Assembly (NCBI RefSeq): GCF_003248515.1
Contig: NZ_QFOB01000008.1
Location: forward strand, 1-64,000
Source of the DNA: Sphingomonas sp.
Lineage (GTDB): Bacteria > Pseudomonadota > Alphaproteobacteria > Sphingomonadales > Sphingomonadaceae
DNA length: 64,000 nucleotides
Direction: 5' to 3'
Shown here: positions 23,671 through 32,801 of the stretch, one piece after another
Position numbering within the stretch: position 1 is the stretch's first letter
How the letters are laid out: every line of letters starts with the position of its first letter
Program-made: the position numbers and the translations under genes
The notes under the pieces: generated by a model
What the model was told of the DNA's origin: nothing
The model's database searches: none
Seen by the model: only the letters and a program-made list of their open reading frames with translations

Positions 23671-24020
23671 GGGACAGGCGCTCCGCCGAAAGGAGCGGGC
23701 GCATCGCCGAGACGGCCGCGGCCTGGTGGCTCCGTCTCAAGGGCTGGCGCATCCTCGCACGGCGCGTGCGCACGCCTGTGGGCGAGGTGGATCTGGTGGC
23801 GGCGCGGGGCGATCTCGTGGCGTTCGTGGAGGTGAAGCGCCGCGCGACGGCGGCCGAACTGGATTTCGCGATCGACGAGCGCCGGCTGGCGCGCGTGGCG
23901 GCCGCCGCCGGCTATCTGGCGCCGCGTTATGCGGGCGAGGGGCAGGATGTCCGCATCGACGTGATCCTGATCGCGCCGGGCCGTGCGCTGCGCCACATCG
24001 AAAATGCGTGGATCGGCTAG
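23667..24020 (+). CDS. YraN/UPF0102 family nuclease-fold protein
   Basis: A 117-residue protein with the restriction-endonuclease-like core of UPF0102: GEVDLVAARGDLVAFVEVKRR gives the D...ExK pattern, preceded by WWLRLKGWRILARRVRTPVGE. The exact substrate in bacteria is not settled. Start GTG 23667 overlaps the rsmI stop (GTGA). The rsmI-yraN pair is widespread. Confidence 0.9.
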   Translation: MRDRRSAERSGRIAETAAAWWLRLKGWRILARRVRTPVGEVDLVAARGDLVAFVEVKRRATAAELDFAIDERRLARVAAAAGYLAPRYAGEGQDVRIDVILIAPGRALRHIENAWIG

Positions 24021-24056
24021 ACTTTCTCGCTCTTTCTCAAGCCTCGCTTTCTTGCT

Positions 24057-24197
24057 CCCCGTTCGGGCTGGGCGTAGTCGAAGCCCCGTGCTTCTCACGG
24101 CACGCCCGCAGCCCGTCCTTCGGCTTTAGCCCTTTGGGCTGAAGTTTATCCTGAGCGCCTGCCTTCGCAGGCAGTCGAAGGGCTCAGCACGAACGGA
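24057..24197. repeat. Inverted pair of REP-like elements (REPIN-type) upstream of gshB
   Basis: The left element begins CCGTTCGGGCTGGGCGTAGT (from about 24059) and the right element, read on the minus strand, begins CCGTTCGTGCTGAGCCCTTC (ending at 24197). They share CCGTTCG-GCTG-GC and then TCGA. The inner region holds further hairpins (GCCTGC-cttc-GCAGGC and AGCCC-ttt-GGGCT). This is typical of REP sequences mobilised by a RAYT transposase encoded elsewhere. Confidence 0.65.
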
Positions 24198-24204
24198 GGA
24201 TGAC

Positions 24205-25161
24205 ATGTCGCTGACCGTAGCCGTCCAGATGGACCCGCTGGAATCGATCAACATCGCGGGTGATTCCACCTTCGCCATCATGCTGGGCGCGCAGGCGCGC
24301 GGCCACACGCTCTGGCATTATGCGGCGGGCGACCTCTCCTATCGCGAAGGGCGGCTGACCGCGCCCGCGCGCCGCATCAGCGTGCAGCGCGTGGCGGGCG
24401 ATCATTTCGCGGTGCTGGAAGAGAAGGTGCTGGATCTGGGCGCGGACGCGGACGTGATCCTGATGCGGCAGGATCCGCCGTTCGATCTCGCCTATATCAC
24501 GGCAACCCATCTGCTGGAGCGGATCCAGCACCGGACCCTCGTGGTCAACGATCCCGCCTCCGTCCGCAACGCGCCCGAAAAATTGTTCGTGCTGGATTAT
24601 GCGGAATTCATGCCGCCCACGCTCATCACGCGCGGGCTGGAGGAGGCGCGCGCCTTCCATGCCGAGCATGGCGAGGTGGTGGTGAAGCCGTTGTACGGCA
24701 ATGCGGGTTCGGCCGTGTTCCATGTGGCGCGCAAGGACGCCAATCTGGCCGCGCTCACCGAATTGTTCGGGCAGGTGTGGCGCGAGCCCTTCATGGTGCA
24801 GGCCTTCCTTCCCGACGTGTCAAAGGGCGACAAGCGCATCATATTGGTGGACGGCAAGCCGGCCGGCGCGGTCAACCGCCTGCCCAAGGCGGGCGAGATC
24901 CGCTCCAACCTGGCGGTGGGCGGCACTGGCGCCCAGAGCGAACTGACGCCGCGCGAGCTGGAAATCTGCGCCGCGATCGGGCCGGAACTGGCGAAGCGCG
25001 GGCTGCTGTTCGTCGGCATCGACGTGATCGCGGGCTACCTTACCGAGATCAACGTGACCTCGCCCACCGGCATCGTCGCGATCGATCGCTTCAACGGCAC
25101 CGATACGCCGGCGCTGATCTGGGACGCGATCGAAACGAAGCTCACACACCGCCAATCCTGA
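24205..25161 (+). CDS. gshB: Glutathione synthetase
   Basis: A 318-residue ATP-grasp enzyme joining gamma-glutamylcysteine and glycine. It starts MSLTVAVQMDPLESINIAGDS, the conserved proteobacterial GshB opening. It shows MRQDPPFDLAYITATHLLE, VVVKPLYGNAGSAVF in the ATP-grasp core, and FVGIDVIAGYLTEINVTSPTG for metal binding. Its Shine-Dalgarno (GGAGG) lies right at the edge of the REP repeat. Confidence 0.96.
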   Translation: MSLTVAVQMDPLESINIAGDSTFAIMLGAQARGHTLWHYAAGDLSYREGRLTAPARRISVQRVAGDHFAVLEEKVLDLGADADVILMRQDPPFDLAYITATHLLERIQHRTLVVNDPASVRNAPEKLFVLDYAEFMPPTLITRGLEEARAFHAEHGEVVVKPLYGNAGSAVFHVARKDANLAALTELFGQVWREPFMVQAFLPDVSKGDKRIILVDGKPAGAVNRLPKAGEIRSNLAVGGTGAQSELTPRELEICAAIGPELAKRGLLFVGIDVIAGYLTEINVTSPTGIVAIDRFNGTDTPALIWDAIETKLTHRQS

Positions 25162-25445
25162 TAAGATATCTGCCTTAAAGGATCGGGTGGCGCACGAAAA
25201 TATGGTTAACGGGCGGATGCCCGGGAAAGAAACGGCAAGGCGGGAGGGCAGGGGCTCGAAAGTCGACTAAACGCTACTGGTACAAAAGACACGCAACTCA
25301 CTTTACCCGCGAAAGCAACGGGAACGCTCTTTTCCCGGCCTTGCGCGCTTTGAACGCGCACAAGACTTGTCGGTTGCATGAACGCCATATGTATGGCGGC
25401 CGGGATGGAGCGGCCCGGTGGAGGCGCGCGCCTCAGGCCTGCGCT

Positions 25446-25808
25446 TCAGACCACGCGGACGAGCGCGCCATCCTCCAGCCGCCTGTAGAAGCAGCTCGCG
25501 GCATTGGTGTGACAGGCCGGGCCGTGCGGTTCGGCACGCAGCCAGATCGCATCCTGATCGCAATCGACGCGCAGCTCGACGACCTTCATCACATGGCCCG
25601 AGGTTTCGCCCTTCTTCCACAGCCGCCCGCGCGAGCGCGACCAGAACCAGGCCTCGCCGCTTTCGATCGTGCGATCCAGCGCATCGGCATTCATGTGCGC
25701 CACCATCAGCGGATGACCCGTTTCGGCATGCGTGACGACCGCGGTGACGAGGCCCGCCGCATCCCAGCGCGGCATGAGGGTGGTTCCGGTTTCACGATCA
25801 TCGGTCAT
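25446..25808 (-). CDS. hisI: Phosphoribosyl-AMP cyclohydrolase
   Basis: A 120-residue HisI, the third step of histidine synthesis (ring opening of PR-AMP). The metal-binding region is present: VDCDQDAIWLRAEPHGPACHT and then SCFYR. It is a free-standing HisI without the HisE pyrophosphatase domain. ATG 25808 (MTDDRETGTTLMPRWD) is chosen; a longer upstream frame would cross the divergent purF leader. Other his genes are not in the window. Confidence 0.94.
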   Translation of the reverse strand: MTDDRETGTTLMPRWDAAGLVTAVVTHAETGHPLMVAHMNADALDRTIESGEAWFWSRSRGRLWKKGETSGHVMKVVELRVDCDQDAIWLRAEPHGPACHTNAASCFYRRLEDGALVRVV

Positions 25809-26056
25809 GGCTGCGCATGTAGGAGGTCTTCGGCGCGCGCGGAAGCGGCGGGAGGCCGCCTCGATCGCGTTCGCTTTTTCGGCAAGGGGGCAGGCTCTTG
25901 CTATCGATCGGCGGCGGGGGAGGGGGCGATCATCGACAGGGGCACGCGAGGCGCAACGCCGCGCCGGAAAACAGGAAATGCGCCGATCGTCCTTCCGGAT
26001 GGGGCGACAAGTCGCGATTGATCGCTTATGGGCGTGCGCCAGCGACGGGACGGACG

Positions 26057-27526
26057 ATGCTGACCACCAATCCATTTGAGACTGCCGACGGCGATACGCT
26101 GCGCGAGGAATGCGGCGTGTTCGGCGTCTATGATGCCGAATCGGCCAGCGCGATCGTCGCGCTCGGCCTCCATGCCCTCCAACATCGCGGGCAGGAGGCG
26201 GCCGGCGTTACCAGTTGGGACGGCCACAATTTCCACACGCATCGGGCGATGGGCCATGTCGCCGGCAATTTCGATCGCGACGATGTGATCCGCGCCCTTC
26301 CCGGCCCCGTGGCCTGCGGCCATGTGCGCTATTCCACCACGGGCGAGACGGCGCTGCGCAACGTCCAGCCGCTCTTCGCCGAGCTGGCGAGCGGCGGCTT
26401 CGCCATCGCCCACAACGGCAATATTTCCAACGCGATGAAGCTGCGGCGGGATTTGATCCGCTCGGGCAGCATCTTCCAGTCGACCAGCGATACCGAGACG
26501 ATCATCCATCTCGTCGCCACCTCGACCTATCGCACGCTGATCGATCGCTTCATCGATGCGCTGCGCAAGGTGGAAGGCGCCTATTCGCTGATCTGCATGA
26601 CGCCGGAGGGCATGATCGCCTGCCGCGATCCGCTGGGCATCCGCCCGCTCGTGATGGGCAAACTGGGCGATGCGACGATCTTCGCGTCCGAGACGGTGGC
26701 GCTCGACGTGGTGGGTGCGGATTTCGTGCGCGAACTGGAGCCGGGCGAACTCGTCACCGTATCCGATGCCGGGATCCGATCGATCAGCCCCTTCGGCAAG
26801 ACGCGCGGCCGCCCCTGCGTGTTCGAGCATGTCTATTTCTCGCGCCCGGATTCGGTGATGGAGGGCCAGTCCGTCTATTCGGTGCGCAAGGCGATCGGTG
26901 CGGAACTGGCCAAGGAAGGCCCGGTGGACGCCGATTTCGTGATCCCCGTGCCCGATTCGGGCGTGCCGGCGGCGATCGGCTATGCGCAGGAAAGCGGCAT
27001 CCCCTTCGAGCTGGGCATCATCCGTTCGCATTATGTGGGCCGCACCTTCATCCAGCCGGCGGACAATATCCGCCACCTGGGCGTGAAGCTGAAGCACAAT
27101 GCCAATCGCGCGCTGATCCAGGGCAAGCGGATCGTGCTGATCGACGATTCGATCGTGCGCGGGACGACCAGCCTGAAGATCGTGCAGATGATGCGCGATG
27201 CCGGCGCCACCGAGGTGCACATGCGCATCGCCAGCCCGCCGACGCGGCACAGCTGCTTCTATGGCGTGGACACGCCCGAGCGCGCCAAGCTGCTGGCCGC
27301 GCGCATGACCGTGCAGCAGATGGCCGAATTCATCAACGCGGACAGCCTGGGCTTCATCTCCGTCGACGGCCTGTATCGCGCGCTGGGCGAGGCGGGGCGC
27401 AACGCCGCCCAGCCGACGCGCTGCGACGCCTGCTTCACCGGCGATTATCCGACGCCGCTGACCGATCATGACGCGCAGACCGTGCCCGATCAGTTCGCCC
27501 TGCTCGACGAGCGCGTGCTGGCCTGA
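26057..27526 (+). CDS. purF: Amidophosphoribosyltransferase
   Basis: A 489-residue enzyme making 5-phosphoribosylamine from PRPP and glutamine, the first committed step of purine synthesis. Cys19 after a short propeptide (EEC-GVFGVYD) is the expected N-terminal nucleophile after cleavage. The PRPP loop is seen in VLIDDSIVRGTTS. Cysteines in the C-terminal part (TRCDACFTGDYP) fit the [4Fe-4S] class of PurF. ATG 26057 was preferred because the upstream frame is non-conserved. Confidence 0.95.
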   Translation: MLTTNPFETADGDTLREECGVFGVYDAESASAIVALGLHALQHRGQEAAGVTSWDGHNFHTHRAMGHVAGNFDRDDVIRALPGPVACGHVRYSTTGETALRNVQPLFAELASGGFAIAHNGNISNAMKLRRDLIRSGSIFQSTSDTETIIHLVATSTYRTLIDRFIDALRKVEGAYSLICMTPEGMIACRDPLGIRPLVMGKLGDATIFASETVALDVVGADFVRELEPGELVTVSDAGIRSISPFGKTRGRPCVFEHVYFSRPDSVMEGQSVYSVRKAIGAELAKEGPVDADFVIPVPDSGVPAAIGYAQESGIPFELGIIRSHYVGRTFIQPADNIRHLGVKLKHNANRALIQGKRIVLIDDSIVRGTTSLKIVQMMRDAGATEVHMRIASPPTRHSCFYGVDTPERAKLLAARMTVQQMAEFINADSLGFISVDGLYRALGEAGRNAAQPTRCDACFTGDYPTPLTDHDAQTVPDQFALLDERVLA

Positions 27527-27565
27527 TAGCCGCCCCGGTTCCCGAGAGGAGCCGACGCCCGCATC

Positions 27566-28276
27566 ATGACCAAGCCGCTTCAGGACCAGATCGCCCTCGT
27601 CACCGGCGCCAGCCGCGGAATCGGTGCGGCCACCGCGAAGGCGCTTGCCGCCGCCGGCGCGCATGTGCTGCTCGTCGCCCGCACGACAGGCGGCCTCGAG
27701 GAAACGGAGGAGGCGATCCACGCGGCAGGCGGCACATCCACCATTGCGCCCCTGGATCTGACGGACGGCACCTCGATCGGGCGCCTCGCCGATGCGGTGG
27801 CGGGGCGCTGGGAGAAACTGGACCTGCTCGTCATCAACGCGGCCATGCTCGGCACGGTGAGCCCGGTGCCGGCGATCGACCCCAAGGAATATGCCAGGCT
27901 GCTGACACTGAATGTCGGTGCGCCGCAGGCGCTGATCGCCGCATTCGATCCGCTGCTCCGCCGCAGCGCGCGGGCGCGGATCGTGGCGGTCACCTCCAGC
28001 GTGGGCGCGGAGCCGCGCCCCTTCTGGGGGGCCTATGGCTCCTCGAAGGCCGCTCTCGAAAATCTCGTGACGGCCTATGGCGAGGAGATGCGTTCGCTGG
28101 GCGATCTGCGCGTGGCGATCGTCGATCCGGGCGCCACCGCGACGGCGATGCGTGCCAAGGCCTTTCCGGGCGAGGACGCCGCGACGCTCAAGTCGCCGGA
28201 TGTGGTGGGCCAGGCGATCACCGATCTGGTGACGGGCGATTTCGAGAGCGGCCACCGGATGCGCGTGGCCGGATAA
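27566..28276 (+). CDS. Short-chain dehydrogenase/reductase
   Basis: A 236-residue classical SDR: nucleotide-binding TGASRGIG near the N-terminus, an NAA motif (INAAML), and the catalytic Ser-Tyr-Lys triad (TSS...YGSSKAAL). Substrate cannot be told from sequence. It follows purF by 39 bp in the same direction and may be co-transcribed. Confidence 0.9.
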   Translation: MTKPLQDQIALVTGASRGIGAATAKALAAAGAHVLLVARTTGGLEETEEAIHAAGGTSTIAPLDLTDGTSIGRLADAVAGRWEKLDLLVINAAMLGTVSPVPAIDPKEYARLLTLNVGAPQALIAAFDPLLRRSARARIVAVTSSVGAEPRPFWGAYGSSKAALENLVTAYGEEMRSLGDLRVAIVDPGATATAMRAKAFPGEDAATLKSPDVVGQAITDLVTGDFESGHRMRVAG

Positions 28277-28310
28277 GCCCGTCCGCCTCTCCCCCGAAGG
28301 GAAGGGGGCG

Positions 28311-29687
28311 TTATGAGCCGCGCACCTTCGCGCCCGCCGCGAGCGCGCGTTCGCGGCCTTCGCGGTGGCCGATCAGCGGTTCGGGATAATCGGGCGGCGC
28401 GCAACCCGATCCGTGCGGATCGTGGATCGCCGGATCGGCGAGATCGCGAAGCTCGGGCACCCATTCCCGGATATAATCGGCCGCGTCGAATTTGGCGGAC
28501 TGGGTGAGAGGGGCCATGATCCGGCCGAAAGGATTGCTGTCGATGCCGGTGCCGGCCACCCATTGCCAGTTCACGGCATTGTTGCCGTAATCGGCATCGA
28601 CGAGCGTATCCCAGAACCAGCGCTCGCCCCGCCGCCAATCGATCAGCAGATGCTTGGTGAGGAAGCTTGCCACGATCATCCGCACGCGATTGTGCATCCA
28701 GCCTGACGTCCAGAGCTGGCGCATGCCGGCATCCACGATGGGATAGCCCGTCCGCCCCTGCGTCCATGCGCGGAAATCGCGATCGGCGGCGGCGCCTTCC
28801 CGCCAGGGCAGCCGATCGAACGTGTCGCGGCCATTCCGCGCGCCGATATTGGGGAAGAGATCGACGAGATTGGCGGTGAAATCGCGCCAGCCCACCTCGC
28901 GCAGGAAGGGATCGGCCGATCGCGGCGCGGCCTTGCGCGCCGCATGCCAGACGGCGGTGGGCGAAACCTCGCCGAAATGGAGATGCGGCGAAAGGCGCGA
29001 GCTTCCCTCGATCGAGGGAAGGTTGCGATCGTGATCGTAGGCGGCGACGCGATCCGCGAAATCCTCGAGCACCTCGGCCGCGCCCGCCTCGCCCGGCGTC
29101 CAGATATCGAAGCCGCGAGCCCAGTTCGGGCGGGTAGGGAGCAATGCCCAGTCACCGAGCGCCTCGGAGCGGAGCGATCCATGAGCGTGCAGATGTTCGG
29201 GTGCGGGCTGCGGCGCGGGCGGCGGCAACTGGGCCTGCAGGGCGCGCCAGAAAGGCGTGAAGATCCGGTAGCGCCCGCCCGCGCCGGTGCGCACCTCGCG
29301 CGGATCGGCCAGATGCTGGCCGGGGTGGAGGACGAGATCGAGAGTGCCGGCCAGAGCCTCCTCGGCCGCCTGCCACCAGGGCTCGACATGATGGAGCGCG
29401 TGAACGCGCGTGGCGCCCGCCTCCTTCGCGACGGCCGCCACCTGGGCGGCGGCGGGGCCGCTGCAGAGGATCAGCGGAACATGATGGCGGCCAAGCGAGC
29501 GGGCGAGCGCATCCAGGCTGTGATGCAGCCACCAGCGCTGCGCGCCGCCCATCCGCCATTTCCGGGGGCCATTGTCGTCCAGCACGTAGAGCGCGACGAT
29601 CGGGCCTTCGCGGGCGGCCGCCGCGAGCGCGGCCTGATCGGCGAGGCGAAGATCCTGTCGGAACCAGACGATGGTGGGCTTGGTCAT
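28311..29687 (-). CDS. phr: Deoxyribodipyrimidine photolyase
   Basis: A 458-residue FAD/antenna photolyase that repairs cyclobutane pyrimidine dimers with blue light. The N-terminal Rossmann antenna domain starts IVWFRQDLRLADQAAL. The FAD domain shows RLSPHLHFGEVSP, WREF-type GWRDF, GRTGYPIVDAGMRQL and WMHNRVRMIVASFLTKHLLIDWR. Length fits class I CPD photolyases. It converges on the SDR gene. Confidence 0.95.
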   Translation of the reverse strand: MTKPTIVWFRQDLRLADQAALAAAAREGPIVALYVLDDNGPRKWRMGGAQRWWLHHSLDALARSLGRHHVPLILCSGPAAAQVAAVAKEAGATRVHALHHVEPWWQAAEEALAGTLDLVLHPGQHLADPREVRTGAGGRYRIFTPFWRALQAQLPPPAPQPAPEHLHAHGSLRSEALGDWALLPTRPNWARGFDIWTPGEAGAAEVLEDFADRVAAYDHDRNLPSIEGSSRLSPHLHFGEVSPTAVWHAARKAAPRSADPFLREVGWRDFTANLVDLFPNIGARNGRDTFDRLPWREGAAADRDFRAWTQGRTGYPIVDAGMRQLWTSGWMHNRVRMIVASFLTKHLLIDWRRGERWFWDTLVDADYGNNAVNWQWVAGTGIDSNPFGRIMAPLTQSAKFDAADYIREWVPELRDLADPAIHDPHGSGCAPPDYPEPLIGHREGRERALAAGAKVRGS

Positions 29688-29729
29688 GCGCGCTGAACGG
29701 GCGAAGGCGCGCCACGCTCCTTCATCATT

Positions 29730-29754
29730 CTTCCCTCCCGTCCGGCGAGGGAAG
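29730..29754. repeat. CTTCCCTC/GAGGGAAG hairpin repeat
   Basis: An 8-bp stem around CCGTCCGGC between phr and the next minus-strand gene. It belongs to the same loose hairpin class as the element at 20246-20267. There is no T-run. Confidence 0.45.
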
Positions 29755-29759
29755 GGGGC

Positions 29760-30173
29760 TCAATTCGCCGCCGGGCCCACCTGCCGGGCGATCGCGCGCA
29801 GGAAGGGGCCGCGATCCGCCTCCGGCAGGGCCTTGAGCGCCGCCAGCACGCGCTCGCTGGAGCGGGTGCGCATCTGGCCCTGGACGAGATCCATCTGCCG
29901 CATGAGGCCCGCCACGCGATCCACATCGATTTCCGAAACCATGATCGCGTTCGAAAGCTGATCCTTCAGGCCCTGCTGCTGGCGGCGAAGCTGCGAATAT
30001 TGGGGATCGCCCTGCGCATCCAGCTTCGTCAGGATCGCATTGCCCGCGGGCGATACGCCGGGAAGATTGGTGGGCCGGTGCGCCGGCGCGGGCGCGGCAG
30101 GCGGCGTCTGGGCCGTCGCGGGTAGGGCTGTGAGGACCATCAGGGCGAGAGCGAGCAGATCGACCGGACGCAT
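29760..30173 (-). CDS. Small periplasmic helical protein, unknown function
   Basis: A 137-residue exported protein: signal peptide ending in ALPATAQ, a Pro/Ala-rich linker, then a mostly helical domain with QLRRQQQGLKDQLSNAIMVSEIDVDRVAGLMRQMDLVQGQMR. The layout resembles small periplasmic CpxP/Spy/heavy-metal-sensor-like proteins, but the LTxxQ motif is not seen, so this is only a likeness. It is upstream of phr on the same strand. Confidence 0.75.
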   Translation of the reverse strand: MRPVDLLALALMVLTALPATAQTPPAAPAPAHRPTNLPGVSPAGNAILTKLDAQGDPQYSQLRRQQQGLKDQLSNAIMVSEIDVDRVAGLMRQMDLVQGQMRTRSSERVLAALKALPEADRGPFLRAIARQVGPAAN

Positions 30174-30313
30174 GCGCGATCCTCCTTTCGGCGCTCCTTA
30201 GGGCCGTGTCCCCGTGCCAGCAATGGCGCGCGCGGCGCGCGGCGCGGAGACCCCCTTGATCGGGCCGCCGACATGGTCGAAGTCGGCCCCTTCCAGCCAG
30301 CGGAGCGATGACC

Positions 30314-30793
30314 ATGACCGATCTTCCCTATCGTCCGGCTGCGGGCATCATGCTGCTGAACGGCCAGGGGCAGGTGTTCGTGGCGTGCCGGATCGATACG
30401 AAGGTGGAAGCCTGGCAGATGCCGCAGGGCGGGCTGGATCCCGGCGAGGATGCGCGCGCCGGCGCGCTGCGCGAGCTGGAGGAGGAAACCGGCATCCCCG
30501 CCGACAAGGTGGAGGTGATCGCCGCAGCCGCCGAGCCGCTATTCTACGATCTCCCGGCCGATCTGCGAAAGAAGGTGTGGGGCGGCAAATATCGCGGGCA
30601 GAAACAATATTGGTTCCTGCTGCGCTATCTTGGCCGCGACGAGGAGATCGACATCGAGACCGCGCATCCCGAATTCCGCGCCTGGAAATGGGCGCCGCCC
30701 GCCGACCTTCCGGATCTGATCGTGCCGTTCAAGCGCGATCTCTACCGGCAGGTGCTGGATACGTTCGCGGACCGGCTGGCTGAAGCGGGATGA
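30314..30793 (+). CDS. rppH: RNA pyrophosphohydrolase (Nudix)
   Basis: A 159-residue Nudix hydrolase that removes pyrophosphate from 5'-triphosphate RNA and starts mRNA decay. The Nudix box is complete (GGLDPGEDARAGALRELEEETGI), and the RppH features YRPAAGIML, WQMPQGG and KYRGQKQYWFLLRY are present. ATG 30314 (MTDLPYRP) has GGAG at 8 bp; ATG 30308 is too close to it. The stop overlaps the next ATG. Confidence 0.95.
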   Translation: MTDLPYRPAAGIMLLNGQGQVFVACRIDTKVEAWQMPQGGLDPGEDARAGALRELEEETGIPADKVEVIAAAAEPLFYDLPADLRKKVWGGKYRGQKQYWFLLRYLGRDEEIDIETAHPEFRAWKWAPPADLPDLIVPFKRDLYRQVLDTFADRLAEAG

Positions 30794-31788
30794 GCGCCAT
30801 GCTGCTGATCGCGACGGCCGCCGCCGCCCTCGGCCCGGACCTGCCGCTGGAAACCACCGCGCCGCGCCTGCCCTATCCGCCGGACGCGCCCGTGCTGCCG
30901 CAGCCGATGCTGGTGCTGGCGCCGCCCGCGCCCGGCCTTCCCGCGCCGATCCGCACGATGATCGAGGCCGCCTACAAGACGGGCAACGACAAGACGATCA
31001 GCGATGTCGTGGGCCTCGCGAAGGACAATTTCCCGACCTACATCGCGGAGATAAACGGCCTCGCCCAATTGCAGGGAGAGCGGCTGGCGGGCGTGCGCAA
31101 GGAAGCGCAGGAAAGGGAGCAGGCGCGCATCATGGCCGCAAGCTTCCTCCAGATCTGGAAGGGCGAGCTGGAGGCGGGCGGATCGCGCTCGACCGGCACC
31201 ACCCGCACCACCAGCATCTATGCCTCTGCCAAATTGCAGCGCGACGGCATCCGGTGGCGCCAGAAGTTCAACGCCCGGCTGGACTATCAGGAAACCGATC
31301 ACGAGCGGACGACCGAGCGCTGGCTGGCCGCCTGGCAGCCCAATTACAAGTTCAGCGACGTTCGCTACGCTTACGGCCTGGCCCAATATGAGCATGATCG
31401 CTTCCTGGGCATCCAGTCCCGCGGGACGTTGGGCACCGGTGTCGGCTGGCAGGTGGCGAGCAGGCCCGATCTGAACATTGCGCTGGAAGCGGGCCCGGCG
31501 CTGCGCCGCACCGTGTTCATCGACGAGGCGAACACGACCAAGCTGGCCGGGCGTGGATCGCTTTCCGCCATGTGGAAGATCTCGCCGACGCTGACCTTCC
31601 GCCAGGATGCGTCCTTCTTCTTCGAGGGCGACGATGCCACCGCCTCCAGCGCAACCGCGCTGGAGACCAAGCTGATCGGCGCGCTGAAGGCGAAATTCTC
31701 CTACAATCTCCAGTTCGAGCGGGAGACGCCCACCACCAGCCGCCAGCTGGATACGGTGACGCGCGCCACGCTCGTCTACGGTTTCTGA
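30790..31788 (+). CDS. DUF481/YdiY-type outer membrane beta-barrel protein
   Basis: A 332-residue protein with a weak N-terminal signal, a Pro-rich segment, a helical region (about 50-110) and then alternating amphipathic strands (GELEAGGSRSTGTTRTTSIYASAKLQ onward) ending in the barrel signature LVYGF with C-terminal Phe. This is the DUF481 salt-induced outer membrane protein pattern. It is embedded in the rppH-astA-ligA run with 1-4 bp overlaps, so it is translationally coupled to rppH. Confidence 0.8.
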   Translation: MSAMLLIATAAAALGPDLPLETTAPRLPYPPDAPVLPQPMLVLAPPAPGLPAPIRTMIEAAYKTGNDKTISDVVGLAKDNFPTYIAEINGLAQLQGERLAGVRKEAQEREQARIMAASFLQIWKGELEAGGSRSTGTTRTTSIYASAKLQRDGIRWRQKFNARLDYQETDHERTTERWLAAWQPNYKFSDVRYAYGLAQYEHDRFLGIQSRGTLGTGVGWQVASRPDLNIALEAGPALRRTVFIDEANTTKLAGRGSLSAMWKISPTLTFRQDASFFFEGDDATASSATALETKLIGALKAKFSYNLQFERETPTTSRQLDTVTRATLVYGF

Positions 31789-32801
31789 TGAGCGCGGTCG
31801 TCCGCGCGGCGCGCGCCGGGGATCTGGAGCCGCTCTACGAGATGGCGAAGCTCACGGGCGGCGGCTTCACCAACCTGCCGGCCGATCGCGATGCCCTGTC
31901 CGAGCGGCTGGCCGCATCCGAGGCAGCCTATGCGCGCGAGGAGGATGCGCTGGGCGACGACGTCTATCTGCTGATGCTGGAGGATCTGGAGACCGGCCGG
32001 ATCGCCGGCACCGCGCAGATCATCACGCGCACCGGCCAGAAAGGCTCCTTCCATTCCTATCGCCGCACCACGCTGACCCAGCACAGCGCCGCCTTCGGCC
32101 GCAGTTTTCGCGCCGAGATGCTGGTGATGACCAACGATCTGGAAGGGTGCAGCGAGGTGGGCGGCCTGTTTCTCCATCCGCGCTACCGGGCGGGCGGGCT
32201 GGGCCTGCTGCTGGCGCGCAGCCGCTATCTGTTTATCCGGCTGCATCGCGCCCGCTTCGCCGACAAATTGATCGCGGAGCTGCGTGGCGTGATCGACGAG
32301 GGCGGCGGATCGCCCTTCTGGGACGGGGTCGGCGGACGCTTTTTCCAGATGAGCTTCCGCGAGGCCGACGATTACAATGCCCGCCACGGCAACCAGCATC
32401 TGGCGGATCTGATGCCGCGCCATCCCATCTATCTGGCCATGCTTTCGGAAATGGCGCGCGGCGTGATCGGCGTGCCCCATGCCACCGGCCGCGCGGCGAT
32501 GCGGATGCTGGAGGAGGAAGGCTTCGTCGACGAGGGCTATCTCGATATTTTCGAGGGCGGGCCGACGCTAACGGCGGCGGTGGACCGGCTGCGCAGCGTG
32601 CGCGATGCGCGTGAGGGGAGGATCGCCTCGATCGGCGAGGGCGGCGGGATCAGATCGATCGTGGGCACGGGGCGCCTGCGGGATTTCCGCACGGCCTTCG
32701 CCCTGCTGGGGGAGGCGGGTTCCGGCCTGGAGATTGACGGGCAGGCGGCCGAGGCGCTGGCGCTGCGCGCGGGGCAGGAGGTGCTGCATGTCCCCCGTTG
32801 A
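31788..32801 (+). CDS. astA: Arginine N-succinyltransferase
   Basis: A 337-residue GNAT-fold enzyme of the AST arginine-catabolism pathway, transferring succinyl from succinyl-CoA to arginine. It lines up with E. coli AstA throughout: TGGGFTNLPA, ELRGVIDEGGGSPFWDGVGGRFF, DLMPRHPIY and EEGFVDEGYLDIFEGGPTL. No other ast genes are nearby. It starts one base into the DUF481 stop (TGATG) and overlaps ligA by 14 bp. Confidence 0.93.
   Translation: MSAVVRAARAGDLEPLYEMAKLTGGGFTNLPADRDALSERLAASEAAYAREEDALGDDVYLLMLEDLETGRIAGTAQIITRTGQKGSFHSYRRTTLTQHSAAFGRSFRAEMLVMTNDLEGCSEVGGLFLHPRYRAGGLGLLLARSRYLFIRLHRARFADKLIAELRGVIDEGGGSPFWDGVGGRFFQMSFREADDYNARHGNQHLADLMPRHPIYLAMLSEMARGVIGVPHATGRAAMRMLEEEGFVDEGYLDIFEGGPTLTAAVDRLRSVRDAREGRIASIGEGGGIRSIVGTGRLRDFRTAFALLGEAGSGLEIDGQAAEALALRAGQEVLHVPR

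Noticed and set aside
25162..25445. A short ORF or regulator RNA between gshB and hisI
   Set aside because: Only unconserved-looking short frames and a weak CGGGC/GCCCG hairpin are seen; nothing can be supported.
25901..28255. A 784-codon open frame on the minus strand opposite purF and the SDR gene
   Set aside because: Antisense shadow with Arg/His/Gly-rich composition; both sense genes are certain.
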